A stretch of 64,000 nt of DNA from Micromonospora sp. NBC_00421 (GTDB taxonomy: Bacteria > Actinomycetota > Actinomycetes > Mycobacteriales > Micromonosporaceae): the NCBI RefSeq assembly GCF_036017915.1, contig NZ_CP107929.1, positions 372,001 to 436,000 on the forward strand, in the 5' to 3' direction. Shown one piece after another: positions 25,040 through 34,443 of the stretch. The stretch's first letter is position 1. Each line of letters starts with the position of its first letter. Both the position numbers and the translations under genes were made by a program. Below the pieces are notes generated by a model, which was given only the letters and a program-made list of their open reading frames with translations, did no database searches and was not told where the DNA came from.

Positions 25040-26446
25040 GTGCCCCCCTCCACCGAGCACGGCCGGCCCGATCCGGAGAGCAGCACGCTCGCCCCGAGCC
25101 GGGACGGCCGTCCGGTCTCCGACCGGGGCGACACGGTCTGCGTGATCGGTGCCGGGGCCAGCGGCCTCACCGCGGTCAAGAACCTCACCGAGCACGGCTT
25201 CGGCGTCGACTGCTACGAACGGGAGACCGGCGTCGGCGGCGGCTGGAACTGGCGGCACGACCGTAGCCCGGTGTACGCCAGCACCCACCTCATCTCGTCG
25301 CGGCCGTTCACCCAGTTCCCCGACTTCCCGATGCCGGACTCCTGGCCGGACTACCCGCACCACAGCCAGCTGCTGTCCTACTTCGAGCGGTACGCCGACC
25401 ACTTCGACCTGCGCCGGCACATCTGGTTCGGCACCGAGGTGGTCCGGGTGGAGCCGGTCGACGGCGAGAGGTGGGACGTCACCACCCGCAGCACCGGCGG
25501 GTACGGCCCGGAACGCACCTCCCGGTACGCCGCCGTACTGGTCGCCAACGGGCACAACTGGTCGCCGAAACTGCCCCGCTACGAGGGGCTGGAGGAGTTC
25601 CGGGGCGAGATCATGCACGCCTCGTCCTACAAGGACCCGGCCCAGTTGCGCGGCAAGCGGGTGCTCGTGGTCGGGGCCGGCAACACCGGCTGTGACCTGG
25701 CGGTCGAGGCGGCCCAGCAGGCGTCCCGCTGCTGGCACTCCACCCGCCGCGGCTACTGGTACGCCCCGAAGTACGTCCTCGGTCGCCCCGCCGACCAGGT
25801 CAACGACGCGCTGCTGGCGCTGCGGGTGCCGCTGCGGCTGCGCCAGTGGCTCTACCACTGGACGCTGCGGCTCACCGTGGGCGACCTGACCCGGTTCGGG
25901 CTGCCGAAGCCGGACCACCGGGTCTACGAGACGCACCCGATCGCCAACAGCCAACTGGTCTACTACGTCGGCCACGGAGAGATCACCCCGGTGCCGGAGG
26001 TGGCCCGGTTCCACCCCGGCGGGGTGACCCTCACCGACGGCCGGGAGATCGACCCGGAGCTGGTCGTCTTCGCCACCGGCTACCTGCCCCGCTTCGAGTT
26101 CCTCGACCCGGGGATCCTCGGCGACGCCGACGGTTCCGGCCGACCCCGGCTCTGGCTGCACGCCTTCCCACCGGGTCACCCCACCCTGGCGGTGGCCGGG
26201 CTGTTGCAGCCCGACTCGGGGTTGTTCCCCCTGGCGCACTGGCAGACGGTGCTCTTCGCCCGGTCGCTGCGGCTGCGCCGGGACCGGCCGCAGCGGGCCG
26301 CCGCGTTCGCGTCCCGGGCGACGGCCGGCGCGGGCGAGCGGTACGCCGGGAAGGTCAAGGACAGCAGCCGGCACTGGTTCGAGGTGGGCCACGTCGACTA
26401 CCTGCGCGCGGTGCAGCGCGCCCTCGACGAACTGGAGGGCAAGTGA
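25040..26446 (+). CDS. Flavin-containing monooxygenase
   Basis: 468 residues from the GTG at 25040, with AAAGGAG upstream. FAD Rossmann motif VIGAGASGLTAVKNL (~35-49), NADPH motif VVGAGNTGCDLAVEA (~205), and VVFATGYLPRFEFL near the C-terminus are characteristic of FMO/Baeyer-Villiger-type enzymes. The class-B fingerprint region reads GEIMHASSYKDP. It oxygenates a small organic substrate using NADPH and O2; the substrate is unknown. Its stop overlaps the start of an alpha/beta-hydrolase-fold gene, a pairing often seen when an ester formed by a monooxygenase is hydrolysed. Confidence 0.9.
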   Translation: MPPSTEHGRPDPESSTLAPSRDGRPVSDRGDTVCVIGAGASGLTAVKNLTEHGFGVDCYERETGVGGGWNWRHDRSPVYASTHLISSRPFTQFPDFPMPDSWPDYPHHSQLLSYFERYADHFDLRRHIWFGTEVVRVEPVDGERWDVTTRSTGGYGPERTSRYAAVLVANGHNWSPKLPRYEGLEEFRGEIMHASSYKDPAQLRGKRVLVVGAGNTGCDLAVEAAQQASRCWHSTRRGYWYAPKYVLGRPADQVNDALLALRVPLRLRQWLYHWTLRLTVGDLTRFGLPKPDHRVYETHPIANSQLVYYVGHGEITPVPEVARFHPGGVTLTDGREIDPELVVFATGYLPRFEFLDPGILGDADGSGRPRLWLHAFPPGHPTLAVAGLLQPDSGLFPLAHWQTVLFARSLRLRRDRPQRAAAFASRATAGAGERYAGKVKDSSRHWFEVGHVDYLRAVQRALDELEGK

Positions 26447-27270
26447 GCGGCACGACCGACGAGCGGGTACGCATCGTCCGGGGTCGGGAGTGGGCCCGCC
26501 CGGTCCGCCCGGCCCGGCGCGAGGTGCTCAGCGCCACCCCGGAGCTGGAGGAGGGGCGTCCGCCGCTGCTCTTCGTACCCGGCTTCGGGCACGGGGCCTG
26601 GGCGTTCGCCGAGCACTGGCTGGAGCACGCCGCGACGAGGGGCTTCCCCGCGTACGCGGTGAGCCTGCGCGGGCACGGCGGCAGCGAACCGGCGCCGGGG
26701 GCGACACTGCGGGCGTACACCCATGATGTGGTCCAGGTGGCGGCGGAGCTGCCGCGGCAGGCGGTGCTGGTGGGGCACGGCGCCGGGGCGCTCGTGGTGT
26801 CGCACGCGTTGGCGCGGTACCCGGCCCGGGCGGCGGTGCTCGTCGCGCCGGTGCTCGGTGGCCCCGCCACGGCCGCCGCGGCGCTGCGCAGCAACCCGGC
26901 CGGTACGCTGCCCGCCCTGTTCGGTGGGGCGCTGCGGCTGCACCGTCGGCAGCTGTTCAGTCGGGAGTTGCCCGACGCGGACGCGCGCCGGCACCTGGCC
27001 CGGCTGGGCCGGGCCGGCCGGCGGGCACAGTGGCAGCTGCTCGCCGGCCGGGAGGCCGAGCCGGCGGTGGGTCGCCCGCCGGTGCTGGTGCTGGGCAGCC
27101 CCGACGACCGGGTCGTCCCGCCCGCCGCGCTGACCCGGGCCGCCCGCCGGTACGGTGCGGCCCCGCTGCTCTTCCCCGGCATGGGGCACGACCTGATGCT
27201 CGACACCCGCTGGCAGGAGCCGCTGGACGCGCTCCTCGACTGGCTGGTCAAGGAGCCGGGTAGGAGCTGA
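26443..27270 (+). CDS. Alpha/beta-hydrolase-fold protein lacking the nucleophile serine
   Basis: 275 residues from the GTG overlapping the FMO stop. FVPGFGHGAWAF holds the oxyanion region, SLRGHGGSEP the usual loop, LGSPDDRVVPP the acid Asp and FPGMGHDLMLD the His. At the nucleophile elbow, where G-x-S-x-G is expected, the sequence reads VGHGAGA (codons GGG CAC GGC GCC GGG), so the nucleophile position is Gly. Catalysis by the classical triad should not be possible unless this is a sequencing error. It may be a binding protein or a cofactor-free lyase-like enzyme. Confidence 0.85.
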   Translation: MSGTTDERVRIVRGREWARPVRPARREVLSATPELEEGRPPLLFVPGFGHGAWAFAEHWLEHAATRGFPAYAVSLRGHGGSEPAPGATLRAYTHDVVQVAAELPRQAVLVGHGAGALVVSHALARYPARAAVLVAPVLGGPATAAAALRSNPAGTLPALFGGALRLHRRQLFSRELPDADARRHLARLGRAGRRAQWQLLAGREAEPAVGRPPVLVLGSPDDRVVPPAALTRAARRYGAAPLLFPGMGHDLMLDTRWQEPLDALLDWLVKEPGRS

Positions 27271-27280
27271 CCCGGGTGGG

Positions 27281-28699
27281 TCAGCCGGTGCTGCTGAGCC
27301 GGGTGAGCAGGGAACCGGTGTCGTCCAGGGCGCTGAGATAGGAGCGGGCCCAGGCGCGGATGTCGTGCCGGTGCAGGTGGTCGCGCATCGCCCGCATCCG
27401 GTCGCCGGTGTCGGCCGGCCCGGCCCGCAGCGCCGACAACAGCCCCTGCTTGAGCCCCTCCAGGTCGTGCGGATTGACCAGGTACGCCTGCTCCAGCTCG
27501 GCCGCCGCGCCGGCGAACTCGCTGAGCAGCAACGCGCCGGTGTCGTCGACCCGGGCGGCCACGTACTCCTTGGCGACCAGGTTCATGCCGTCGCGCAGCG
27601 GGGTGACCGCCATGACGTCGGCGACCCGGTAGAGCGCCGCCAGCTCGGCCCGGTCGAAGGGCTGGGTGAGGTAGTGGATGGCCGGTTCGCCGACCCGTCC
27701 GAACTCGCCGTTGATCCGGCCGACCTCGCGTTCGATCCGCTCGCGCAGGATCTGGTACTGGCCGACGCGTTCCCGGCTCGGCATGGCGACCTGCACCAGC
27801 ACCGTGTCCCGGACCTTGACGTCACCGCTGGCGAGCAGCTCGCTGTAGGCCTTCAGCCGCTGCTCGATGCCCTTGGTGTAGTCCATCCGGTCGAGGCTGA
27901 GGACGACCCGCTCGGGGTCGCCCAGGTCGTGCCGGAGCCGGCGGGCCCGCGCGGTCACGTCCGGCCGGCCGGCGAGCGCCGCCATCTCGGCGGTGTCGAT
28001 CGCGACCGGGTACGCCCCGATCCGCACCACCCGGTCCTGCACGCCGATCCGCCTGTCGGTGGCCGGCAACCCGAGCACCTTGGTGGCCAGCTGGGCGAAG
28101 TTGTGCGCCGCCTGGGCCCGCTGGAAGCCGATCAGGTCGGCGCCGAGCATCCCGCGCAGCAACTCCGCCCGGCGGGGCAGCTGCATGAACAGCTCCGGGG
28201 GCGGGAACGGCACGTGGAGGAAGAAGCCGATCCGCAGGTCTGGGCGGAGCTCGCGGAGCAGGCCGGGGACCAGTTGCAGGTGGTAGTCCTGCACCCAGAC
28301 CACCGCGCCCGGGTCGGCCACCTCGGCGGTCGCCTCGGCGAACCGCTGGTTGACCCGCTGGTACGCCTCCCACCAGCGACGGTGGTACTCGGGTTGCTCG
28401 ACGGCGTCGTGGTAGAGCGGCCAGAGGGTGGCGTTGGCGAACCCCTCGTAGTGGTCGCGCAGGTCGTCGGCGGTGAGCGGGACGGTCTGCATGTGGACGC
28501 CGTCCACGTCGGGCAGCGCGGGCGCGGGCCCGGTGCCGCCGGCCCAGCCCACCCAGGTGGCGGGGGTCTGGCGGAGTAGTGGGTGCAGCGCGCTGACCAG
28601 CCCGCCGGGGCTGCGGCGCCACTCGCAGGCGCCGTCGGGCGCCACGCTGTCGTCGATGGGGAGCCGGTTGGCGACCACCACCAGGGAACTCTGTCGCAT
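27281..28699 (-). CDS. otsA: Trehalose-6-phosphate synthase
   Basis: 472 residues from the ATG at 28699; another ATG three codons earlier (28708) is possible. GT20 signatures: [77 protein letters not shown] and [10 protein letters not shown]. It joins UDP- or GDP-glucose to glucose-6-phosphate to make trehalose-6-phosphate, an osmo- and desiccation protectant route. No otsB lies next to it. It converges with the hydrolase gene with only 10 bp between. Confidence 0.96.
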   Translation of the reverse strand: MRQSSLVVVANRLPIDDSVAPDGACEWRRSPGGLVSALHPLLRQTPATWVGWAGGTGPAPALPDVDGVHMQTVPLTADDLRDHYEGFANATLWPLYHDAVEQPEYHRRWWEAYQRVNQRFAEATAEVADPGAVVWVQDYHLQLVPGLLRELRPDLRIGFFLHVPFPPPELFMQLPRRAELLRGMLGADLIGFQRAQAAHNFAQLATKVLGLPATDRRIGVQDRVVRIGAYPVAIDTAEMAALAGRPDVTARARRLRHDLGDPERVVLSLDRMDYTKGIEQRLKAYSELLASGDVKVRDTVLVQVAMPSRERVGQYQILRERIEREVGRINGEFGRVGEPAIHYLTQPFDRAELAALYRVADVMAVTPLRDGMNLVAKEYVAARVDDTGALLLSEFAGAAAELEQAYLVNPHDLEGLKQGLLSALRAGPADTGDRMRAMRDHLHRHDIRAWARSYLSALDDTGSLLTRLSSTG

Positions 28700-28799
28700 C
28701 TCGGGCATTCCGATCGGCAGTGGACCGACCACGCGAGCGAGGAACAACCGGGCGGTCGGTGAGGGAAGTGACCTACAACGGTATTCCTACTGACCGTAA

Positions 28800-28818
28800 G
28801 TTACACCGCTGTTACACC
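28800..28818. promoter_or_regulatory. 11-bp-spaced direct repeats upstream of otsA
   Basis: GTTACACC occurs at 28800-28807 and 28811-28818, an 11-bp period that puts both on one helix face. The layout recalls PHO boxes (11-nt units beginning GTTCACC), but the unit differs by an inserted A. About 100 bp before otsA. Confidence 0.3.
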
Positions 28819-28895
28819 TGGCGTGGGGCCGGCGGCGTCCCGGTATGCGGGCAGGGGCCGGCGGTGGACGGGGGCCTGCGGGGGTGTGGGAGGGG

Positions 28896-29744
28896 TCAGA
28901 CGACCGCGCCGTCGTCGGGGTCGTAGTCGTCGTCGTCACCGGGTCGTAGTCGCCAGATCAGGGTGACGAAGCCGGCGAGGATGCCGGTGAAGCCGAGCAG
29001 ATTGACCACCGAGGCGTCCACCACCGGCAGCAACGACGGGTTGAGGAAGAGGACGAAGCCGACCACGATCCCCAGCACGCCGACCACCGCGTACTTCGAG
29101 ATGCGGGGTAGCGGTGGTGGTGGGGGCGGGGTGTAGCCCTCCTCCGGATCGTCCGGCAGGTCGGCCCCGAAGGTGTCCAGGCCGTCCAGCAGCGACGGCT
29201 CGTCCTCCCGGCCCCGGGGGGTCACCGAGATGCCGGAGATGTCGGCCGCGTACGGCAGTCGTCGTACGTCGGTGGCGGTGGGACCGGTCGGTTCGTCGGC
29301 GCGGGTGGCCGGGCCACCCGCCCGGGCAGCCGGGTCGGTCGGCTCGTCGTCGTCGACGTCCTCGGAGGCGGGCCAGGGATTGCTGCCGGCCGTCGGGGCG
29401 GTGTGGAAGGCGGCGACGATCCGTTCCCACTCGGCATCGACGTCCGGCTCGGCGCGGTCCGGCTCCGGGGTCGCCTCGTCGGCGAGCTGGGTGAGGTAGT
29501 CGCGGGCGGTGGTCAGGTGTGAGCGGTCCACGTAGAGCCGGTCGACCGGCCGGGACGGCACGGTGGTCGTCCTGGTGATCGGGTTCAGATCGGCGGAGGG
29601 CTGGAGGTAGGCGGCGATCCCGCCCGCGGCGAGCACGTCGAGCAGGTGCTCACCGACGCGCGGATCGACGTCGCCCGCGACGGCGTACTCGCTCGCGTCG
29701 AGCCCGTTGTCCCGCCGTCCCCGGCGGGCGCCACCCGCTGACAC
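28896..29744 (-). CDS. Acidic membrane protein with C-terminal helix pair
   Basis: 282 residues from the GTG at 29744 (GGAGGAGG upstream, 7-nt spacing). The N-terminal ~90 residues are ordered (EYAVAGDVDPRVGEHLLDVLAAGGIAAYLQPS, RPVDRLYVDRSHLTTARDYL). The next 110 are acidic and disordered. Then a Pro-rich string precedes two membrane helices (KYAVVGVLGIVVGFVLFL, VVNLLGFTGILAGFVTLIW) and an Asp-rich tail. This arrangement is known in uncharacterised actinobacterial proteins. No enzyme motif is visible. Confidence 0.78.
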   Translation of the reverse strand: MSAGGARRGRRDNGLDASEYAVAGDVDPRVGEHLLDVLAAGGIAAYLQPSADLNPITRTTTVPSRPVDRLYVDRSHLTTARDYLTQLADEATPEPDRAEPDVDAEWERIVAAFHTAPTAGSNPWPASEDVDDDEPTDPAARAGGPATRADEPTGPTATDVRRLPYAADISGISVTPRGREDEPSLLDGLDTFGADLPDDPEEGYTPPPPPPLPRISKYAVVGVLGIVVGFVLFLNPSLLPVVDASVVNLLGFTGILAGFVTLIWRLRPGDDDDYDPDDGAVV

Positions 29745-30215
29745 CGGACATCCTCCTCCGCGCACCTCGCGGTGCGGTCGTGTCGGCGCCCCGTACGCCG
29801 TGCCCTGAATCGTGACACGTCGGCACCCGGTTCCGGGAGTGCGTTGTGGCGTGCCGCTCTGGGTTCGTCGTTCCCAGGGCCGGCAGGTGTCCCCGTAGCA
29901 CCCGTCCCGGGGCGCCCCGGCCGTCTCCCGCATACCCTGCCCGGCCGGCCCGACGACGGGTCGACGGCGCCGGGCCGGGGCGGGAACTGTCGCCGTACCG
30001 CCTGGTGGCGTGCCTGATCGGCGTTCCGCCGCGCGGGTGGGGCCACCCGCTCCGCTGCGACGGACGCCCGGCCCTGCCCACCGGAGGGTCGGTGCCCCTC
30101 GACGGCGACGGCACCGCCGCTCCAGCCCGGCCCACCCCCGAGCGGGGTCTGCAAGAAGTAACATTCCTCGCTAACCGCCATACTCTACCCGCGATCGCCG
30201 CGATCGCCCCCGCCC

Positions 30216-30295
30216 GGCCTGTGTCTGGCCCGGCCTGTGTCTGGCCCGGCCTGTGTCTGGCCCGGCCTGTGTCTGGCCCGGCCTGTGTCTGGCCC
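30216..30295. repeat. Five exact tandem copies of a 16-bp unit
   Basis: The unit GGCCTGTGTCTGGCCC is repeated five times without a mismatch. There is no spacer, so it is a minisatellite rather than a CRISPR. The unit is partly palindromic (GGCC...GGCC). Confidence 0.9.
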
Positions 30296-30340
30296 CGCCC
30301 GGAGCAGGCTGGAACCCTGCGGGAGCGGGACCTGTCGCTG

Positions 30341-30383
30341 GTGCTGCTCGCGTCCTTTCGAGCTGATGACGTTGGCGATTCAC
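30341..30383 (+). repeat. Family-A repeat, left arm
   Basis: 43 bp containing CCTTTCGAGCTGATGACGTT. Its reverse complement occurs at 30776-30818 with 4 mismatches, and shorter copies are at 45169-45200 and 45217-45245. Confidence 0.8.
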
Positions 30384-30573
30384 ACGACCGGCCCGCCCGT
30401 TACCTACCTGATCGTCGCCAACCGGGCCTTCGGCCGCCCGGCCAGGTACGACCGCCTGCCCGGGTCGTTTCGCCCTTCTCCGCCCTCGCGTCCGGCGTAC
30501 CGGCACCGACCGATCAGCGCGGAAGGGGCGGAGGAACCGCGCGGGCTCCAGACGACCAGGGCGCGGACCGCAG

Positions 30574-30760
30574 GTGGACAGCGGGGTGAACAGCGGGGTG
30601 GACAGCGCGGGGCGGCGGCGGGGTGGACAGCGCGGGGCGGCGGCGGGGTGGACAGCGCGGGGTGGGCAGCGCGGGGCGGCGGCGGGGTGGACAGCGCGGG
30701 GTGGGCAGCGCGGGGCGGCGGCGGGGTGGACAGCGCGGGGTGGACGGCGCGGGCGTGAGC
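30574..30760. repeat. G-rich minisatellite (39-bp period)
   Basis: Repeated GGGGTGGACAGCGCGG and GCGGCGGCGG blocks with a 39-bp higher-order period, about three long units plus partial ones. The plus strand has many GGGG runs, so quadruplex formation is possible. Confidence 0.75.
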
Positions 30761-30775
30761 GGGGTTGGGGCGCTG

Positions 30776-30818
30776 GTGAATCGTTTACGTCATCAGCTCG
30801 AAAGGACGCGAACAGCAC
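30776..30818 (-). repeat. Family-A repeat, right arm
   Basis: Inverted copy of 30341-30383 (39 of 43 matching). The two arms enclose 392 bp without a gene. Confidence 0.8.
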
Positions 30819-31038
30819 CCTTCAACCCTCGGCGATCCGCTCTCCGTGGGACGAGGTCGGCCTCAGCCTGCCGGCTCTCGGGTGTCGAACAGCGGTGTCG
30901 AAATCCGTAGCGTGCCGTTGTTCCGGCCGGTTGACCTCGGCGGGGCAGGGGTGGCCAGTCAGGGCAGGAGTCACATCCGCTGCTACCAGCCATCAGCCCA
31001 TCACCTTCAGGGCAACCCGGCCAGCCTCACAGCCAGCC

Positions 31039-34000
31039 TCACAGCCAGGTCTGGTCGGTCGTCGCCGGGGCGGCCAGTCGGAGCAGACCGGGCATGCCGA
31101 AGCGGTCGGCGAAGCCGCGTACCCGGTCGAGGGCGACCGCCGCCTCGGCGGGGTCGGCCAGGATCAGCGCCGGCACCGACAGCGCGGTGGTCAGCATGTG
31201 GTCGGTGGTGTCGGTAATCCGCGCGTAGCTCGCCGCCGCCGTCCGGAACAGTCGGGTGGCGCGGTGGGCATCCCCGTCGGCCAGTGCCAGGGCGGCGTCG
31301 GCGACCTGCCCGGCGGCCTCCGCCCAGGGGGTCATCCGGGCAGACCGGTCGAGCAGGTCGTGGACCAGCCGGGCGGCTTCCGGGCCGAGCACCGCGGCGA
31401 CGTGCCCCACCGCCGGCACCCACTCGGCGAACGGGATCATCCGGGTACGACGCCAGTCCTCGTCCAGCTCCACCAGCAGCCGCATCGCCTCGTCGGGTCG
31501 ACCTCGGACGGCCCGGCAGAGCGCGGCGTGTGCCAACGTCGACCGCAGCACCCGGTGGAAACCGCTGCGCCGTGCGGCGACCAGCGCCTGGGCCACCAGG
31601 TCCTGACCACCCGCCCCGGCCTCGACCGCCCCGGCCTCGACCGCCCCGCCCTCGACCGCCCCGGCGTGGCCTGTGGCGGACGGGGTCGGCACCGGGCGGG
31701 ACGCCCCGTCGGTCGGCGGGTCCCCGGCGCGCAGCGCCCGCATCCACCCCGAGACCGCCACGATGTGCAGGTCCCACTCGGCGGTCGGTCGGCGGGTCGA
31801 CTCGGCGGCCATCTCCAGCGCCGCCACCCAGTCGCCGGCGTAGTACGCCCGCGCCCACTGGTCGGCGAAGCTGGTCGCCAGGCCGTGCCCACCGGCCAGG
31901 TCGAGCGAGCGCTGTTCGTCGACCAGCCGGGCCGACCGGGCCAGGTCGCCCTCCTCCTGGGCGGCCCAGGCCAGGTTCTGCACCGCCCGGCGTCGGCAGG
32001 CCAGCCGGTCCGCCCGGCACTGTTCGGCCACCTCGGCCAGCTCCGCGTACGCCTGCTGTTCGCCGGCCAGGTAGCGGGCCACCGCCAGGGTGATCCGGGC
32101 GTTGGCCCGTACCTCGGGAAGCACCAACTGCTCGGCCAGCTCGGCTGCGGAGCGGGCCGCCGCGCGGGCGGGATCGGTCTCGAAGTTGAGCATCCGGACC
32201 CGGGCCAGCTCCAACAACGCCTCCGCCTTGTCCTCGGACTCGGGCAGCTCGGCGTAGATCTCGTTGGCCCGGTCCAGGCAGCGCAGCGTCTCGGACCGGT
32301 CGGCCCGGCTCCAGGCGGCGGTGGCGAGCAGGGTCCAGGCGCGGGCCGCGCCGGCACGGTCCCCGGCGGCGGCCAGCCGGTCGACCAGCCCGGTCAACGT
32401 CTCGGTGCCCCCGTCGACCAGGAACGTGTCCCCGTCGCGGAACAGGGCCAGCTGGGCGGCGAACAACTCCAGGCCCGGGTCGGCCTTCCCGCCGACCGCG
32501 AGGGCCCGGTCGACAAGCGTCGCCGCGTTGTCCAGGGCGTGCAGCGCGCTGGCCCGTCGGGCGGCCCGGTGCAACGCGGTCCGGGCCGCCATCGCGTACG
32601 GGGCCGGGTCCAGCCCGACGGTCCGGGCGATCTCGTGGGCGGTCCAGCGGTGGTTGGCCAGCACCTCGGCCAGATCCTGCTGCCCGGCGTCGGCGCGCTG
32701 GGCCAACCAGTCGGCGGTGCGCTGGTGCCGCAGCACCCGTTCCGCCCGGGGTAGCCGTTGGTAACACACGTCGCGGACCAGGATGTGCCGGAACCGGTAC
32801 TCCGGCTGACCGACCATCGTGGAGGTGGGCAGCTCGAAGACCATGTCCCGGCGCTGCAACCGGTCCAGTGCCCGCTCCACCCACTCCACCGTCCGACCCA
32901 GGGCGGTCGCCACCGGGCCCGGCCAGAACTGCACCCCGACCACGGCGGCGGTCTGGAGTACCGCCCGGTCGGCCGGGTCGAGCAGGTCGAGCCGGTTGGC
33001 GATGACCGCCTGGACGGTGCGCGGCATGTCGGAGCCGCCGGTCGGGTCGAACCGGGCGGCCGGGTCCAGCAGCCCGCCGTCCATCAGCATGCGGGCGTAC
33101 TCCTGGGCGTACAGCGGGTTGCCGTCGGCGAACTCGATCAGTGGCGCCCGGGCCGCCGCCGGCAACGCGGCCTGGCCGAGCAGCAGGGAGTAGAGGGTGT
33201 CGATGTCCGCGTCGTGCATCGGCGGCACCGAGATCGACATCGCCCCGCTGATCGTGCCGGTCCAGGCCGGGTGCCGCTCCCGCAGCTCCGGCCGCGCGGT
33301 CGCCACCACCAGCAGCGGTACGCCCCGGGCCGCCGCGCCGAGCTGCTCGACGAAGGTCAGCATCGCCTGGTCGGCCCAGTGCATGTCCTCGAAGACCAGC
33401 ACGGTCGGACCGTGCCCGGCGAGGGTGAGCAGGAACCGCCGCCAGGCCGCCTCGGTCTCGCCCTGGTTGAGTCGTTCCCCGGCCACCCCCAGCAGTGGCC
33501 CGAGCGCGCCGGCCAACCGCAGGGCGTGCGGATCGTCGAGCTGACCGAGCCGCTGGCGTAGCCGGTCGTGCAGCGGCTCCGGGTCGTCGGTGTCCGGCAC
33601 CCCCAGCCAACCCTTGACGATGTCCGCCAGCGCGGCGTACGTGACGTTCTCGCCGAACGGTGGGCACTGCCCGACCAGCCAGGTGACCCGGTGGCCGGGC
33701 AGGTTGGCGGCGTGCCGGGACAGCTCGCGCAACAGCCGGCTCTTGCCCACCCCGGCCGGACCGAAGACGGTCACCAGCTGGGAGGTGCGCTCGTTGACGG
33801 TGCGGTGCAGGGCGCTGACCAGCAGGCCGCGCTCGTGCTCCCGGTCGACCATCGGGGTCAGCTCGGCGGCCTGCGGGTCGGTGCGCGGCCGGGCCCGTAC
33901 GGCGAGCCAGATCCGGCTGACCGCCGAGCGTCCCCGGAGGGTGACCGACGGCCGGTCGACGTACTCCAACTCGTGTCGGGTGGCCGACCAGGTGCTCTCG

Positions 34001-34443
34001 TCGACGACCACCCCGCCGGTGGGGGCCAGCGCCTGCAACCGGGAGGCGGTGTTCACCACGTCACCGGTGACGAAGGCCTGGCCACCGTCGCGGGTGGCGG
34101 AGAGGTCCACCAGCGCCTCACCGGTGGCCACGCCGACCCGGAAGCCCAGCGGCGGTTGCGGCCCGGCGGTCTGCCGGGCCAGGCTGCGTTGCAGCTCCAG
34201 ACCGGCCCGGACGCAACGCAGCGCGTCGTTGTCGGTGGCGACCGGGGCGCCGAAAAGGGCCATCACCGCGTCGCCGATGTATTTCTCCACCACCCCGCCG
34301 TACTGGTGGACCAGCTTGCGGACGGTGGCGAAGTACGCCTGCTGGAGGCTGCGCGCCTGCTCCGGGTCGGCCCGCTCGGCGTACGTGGTGAAGTCGACGA
34401 TGTCGATGAAGAGCACGCTGACCTGGCGGCGGTCCTCCTGCAC
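31039..34443 (-). CDS. Class III nucleotide cyclase-AAA ATPase-TPR-like regulator
   Basis: 1134 residues from the GTG at 34443, the first usual start codon in frame; the frame itself extends upstream through a zinc-ribbon region. The cyclase domain (~1-180) has both metal Asp sites (VLFIDIVDFT, KYIGDAVMALFG) and GDVVNTASRL with the catalytic Asn/Arg, so activity is likely. A P-loop NTPase follows (FGPAGVGKSRLL, VLVFEDMHWADQ). A long helical half with TPR/LuxR-regulator-like repeats makes up the rest. A 15-bp in-frame tandem repeat lies near the C-terminal third. A Crp-family gene lies 0.7 kb away. Confidence 0.88.
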   Translation of the reverse strand: MQEDRRQVSVLFIDIVDFTTYAERADPEQARSLQQAYFATVRKLVHQYGGVVEKYIGDAVMALFGAPVATDNDALRCVRAGLELQRSLARQTAGPQPPLGFRVGVATGEALVDLSATRDGGQAFVTGDVVNTASRLQALAPTGGVVVDESTWSATRHELEYVDRPSVTLRGRSAVSRIWLAVRARPRTDPQAAELTPMVDREHERGLLVSALHRTVNERTSQLVTVFGPAGVGKSRLLRELSRHAANLPGHRVTWLVGQCPPFGENVTYAALADIVKGWLGVPDTDDPEPLHDRLRQRLGQLDDPHALRLAGALGPLLGVAGERLNQGETEAAWRRFLLTLAGHGPTVLVFEDMHWADQAMLTFVEQLGAAARGVPLLVVATARPELRERHPAWTGTISGAMSISVPPMHDADIDTLYSLLLGQAALPAAARAPLIEFADGNPLYAQEYARMLMDGGLLDPAARFDPTGGSDMPRTVQAVIANRLDLLDPADRAVLQTAAVVGVQFWPGPVATALGRTVEWVERALDRLQRRDMVFELPTSTMVGQPEYRFRHILVRDVCYQRLPRAERVLRHQRTADWLAQRADAGQQDLAEVLANHRWTAHEIARTVGLDPAPYAMAARTALHRAARRASALHALDNAATLVDRALAVGGKADPGLELFAAQLALFRDGDTFLVDGGTETLTGLVDRLAAAGDRAGAARAWTLLATAAWSRADRSETLRCLDRANEIYAELPESEDKAEALLELARVRMLNFETDPARAAARSAAELAEQLVLPEVRANARITLAVARYLAGEQQAYAELAEVAEQCRADRLACRRRAVQNLAWAAQEEGDLARSARLVDEQRSLDLAGGHGLATSFADQWARAYYAGDWVAALEMAAESTRRPTAEWDLHIVAVSGWMRALRAGDPPTDGASRPVPTPSATGHAGAVEGGAVEAGAVEAGAGGQDLVAQALVAARRSGFHRVLRSTLAHAALCRAVRGRPDEAMRLLVELDEDWRRTRMIPFAEWVPAVGHVAAVLGPEAARLVHDLLDRSARMTPWAEAAGQVADAALALADGDAHRATRLFRTAAASYARITDTTDHMLTTALSVPALILADPAEAAVALDRVRGFADRFGMPGLLRLAAPATTDQTWL
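31619..31665. repeat. In-frame 15-bp tandem repeat in the cyclase gene
   Basis: About three copies of CCTCGACCGCCCCGG, coding for repeated GAVEA-type pentapeptides in the helical half. Confidence 0.75.

Larger units (their letters stand above)
29745..31038. other. 1.3-kb gene-free, repeat-rich stretch
   Basis: All open frames here lack ribosome sites and consist of low-complexity or repeat-derived peptides, so none is called. It contains an AT-richer patch at 30150-30190 (with a TAACAT box), five 16-bp tandem copies (30216-30295), a pair of 43-bp inverted repeats (30341-30383 and 30776-30818), and between them G-rich 39-bp tandem units (30574-30760). Confidence 0.7.

Noticed and set aside
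30216..30295. CRISPR-like array
   Set aside because: The units follow one another directly with no variable spacers, and no cas genes are present.
30171..30818. Repeat-rich open frames on both strands of 30.2-30.8 kb
   Set aside because: They are translations of minisatellite units without ribosome sites or any non-repetitive domain.
30341..30818. IS element
   Set aside because: The inverted arms are long and regular but there is no transposase frame between them and no visible target duplication.
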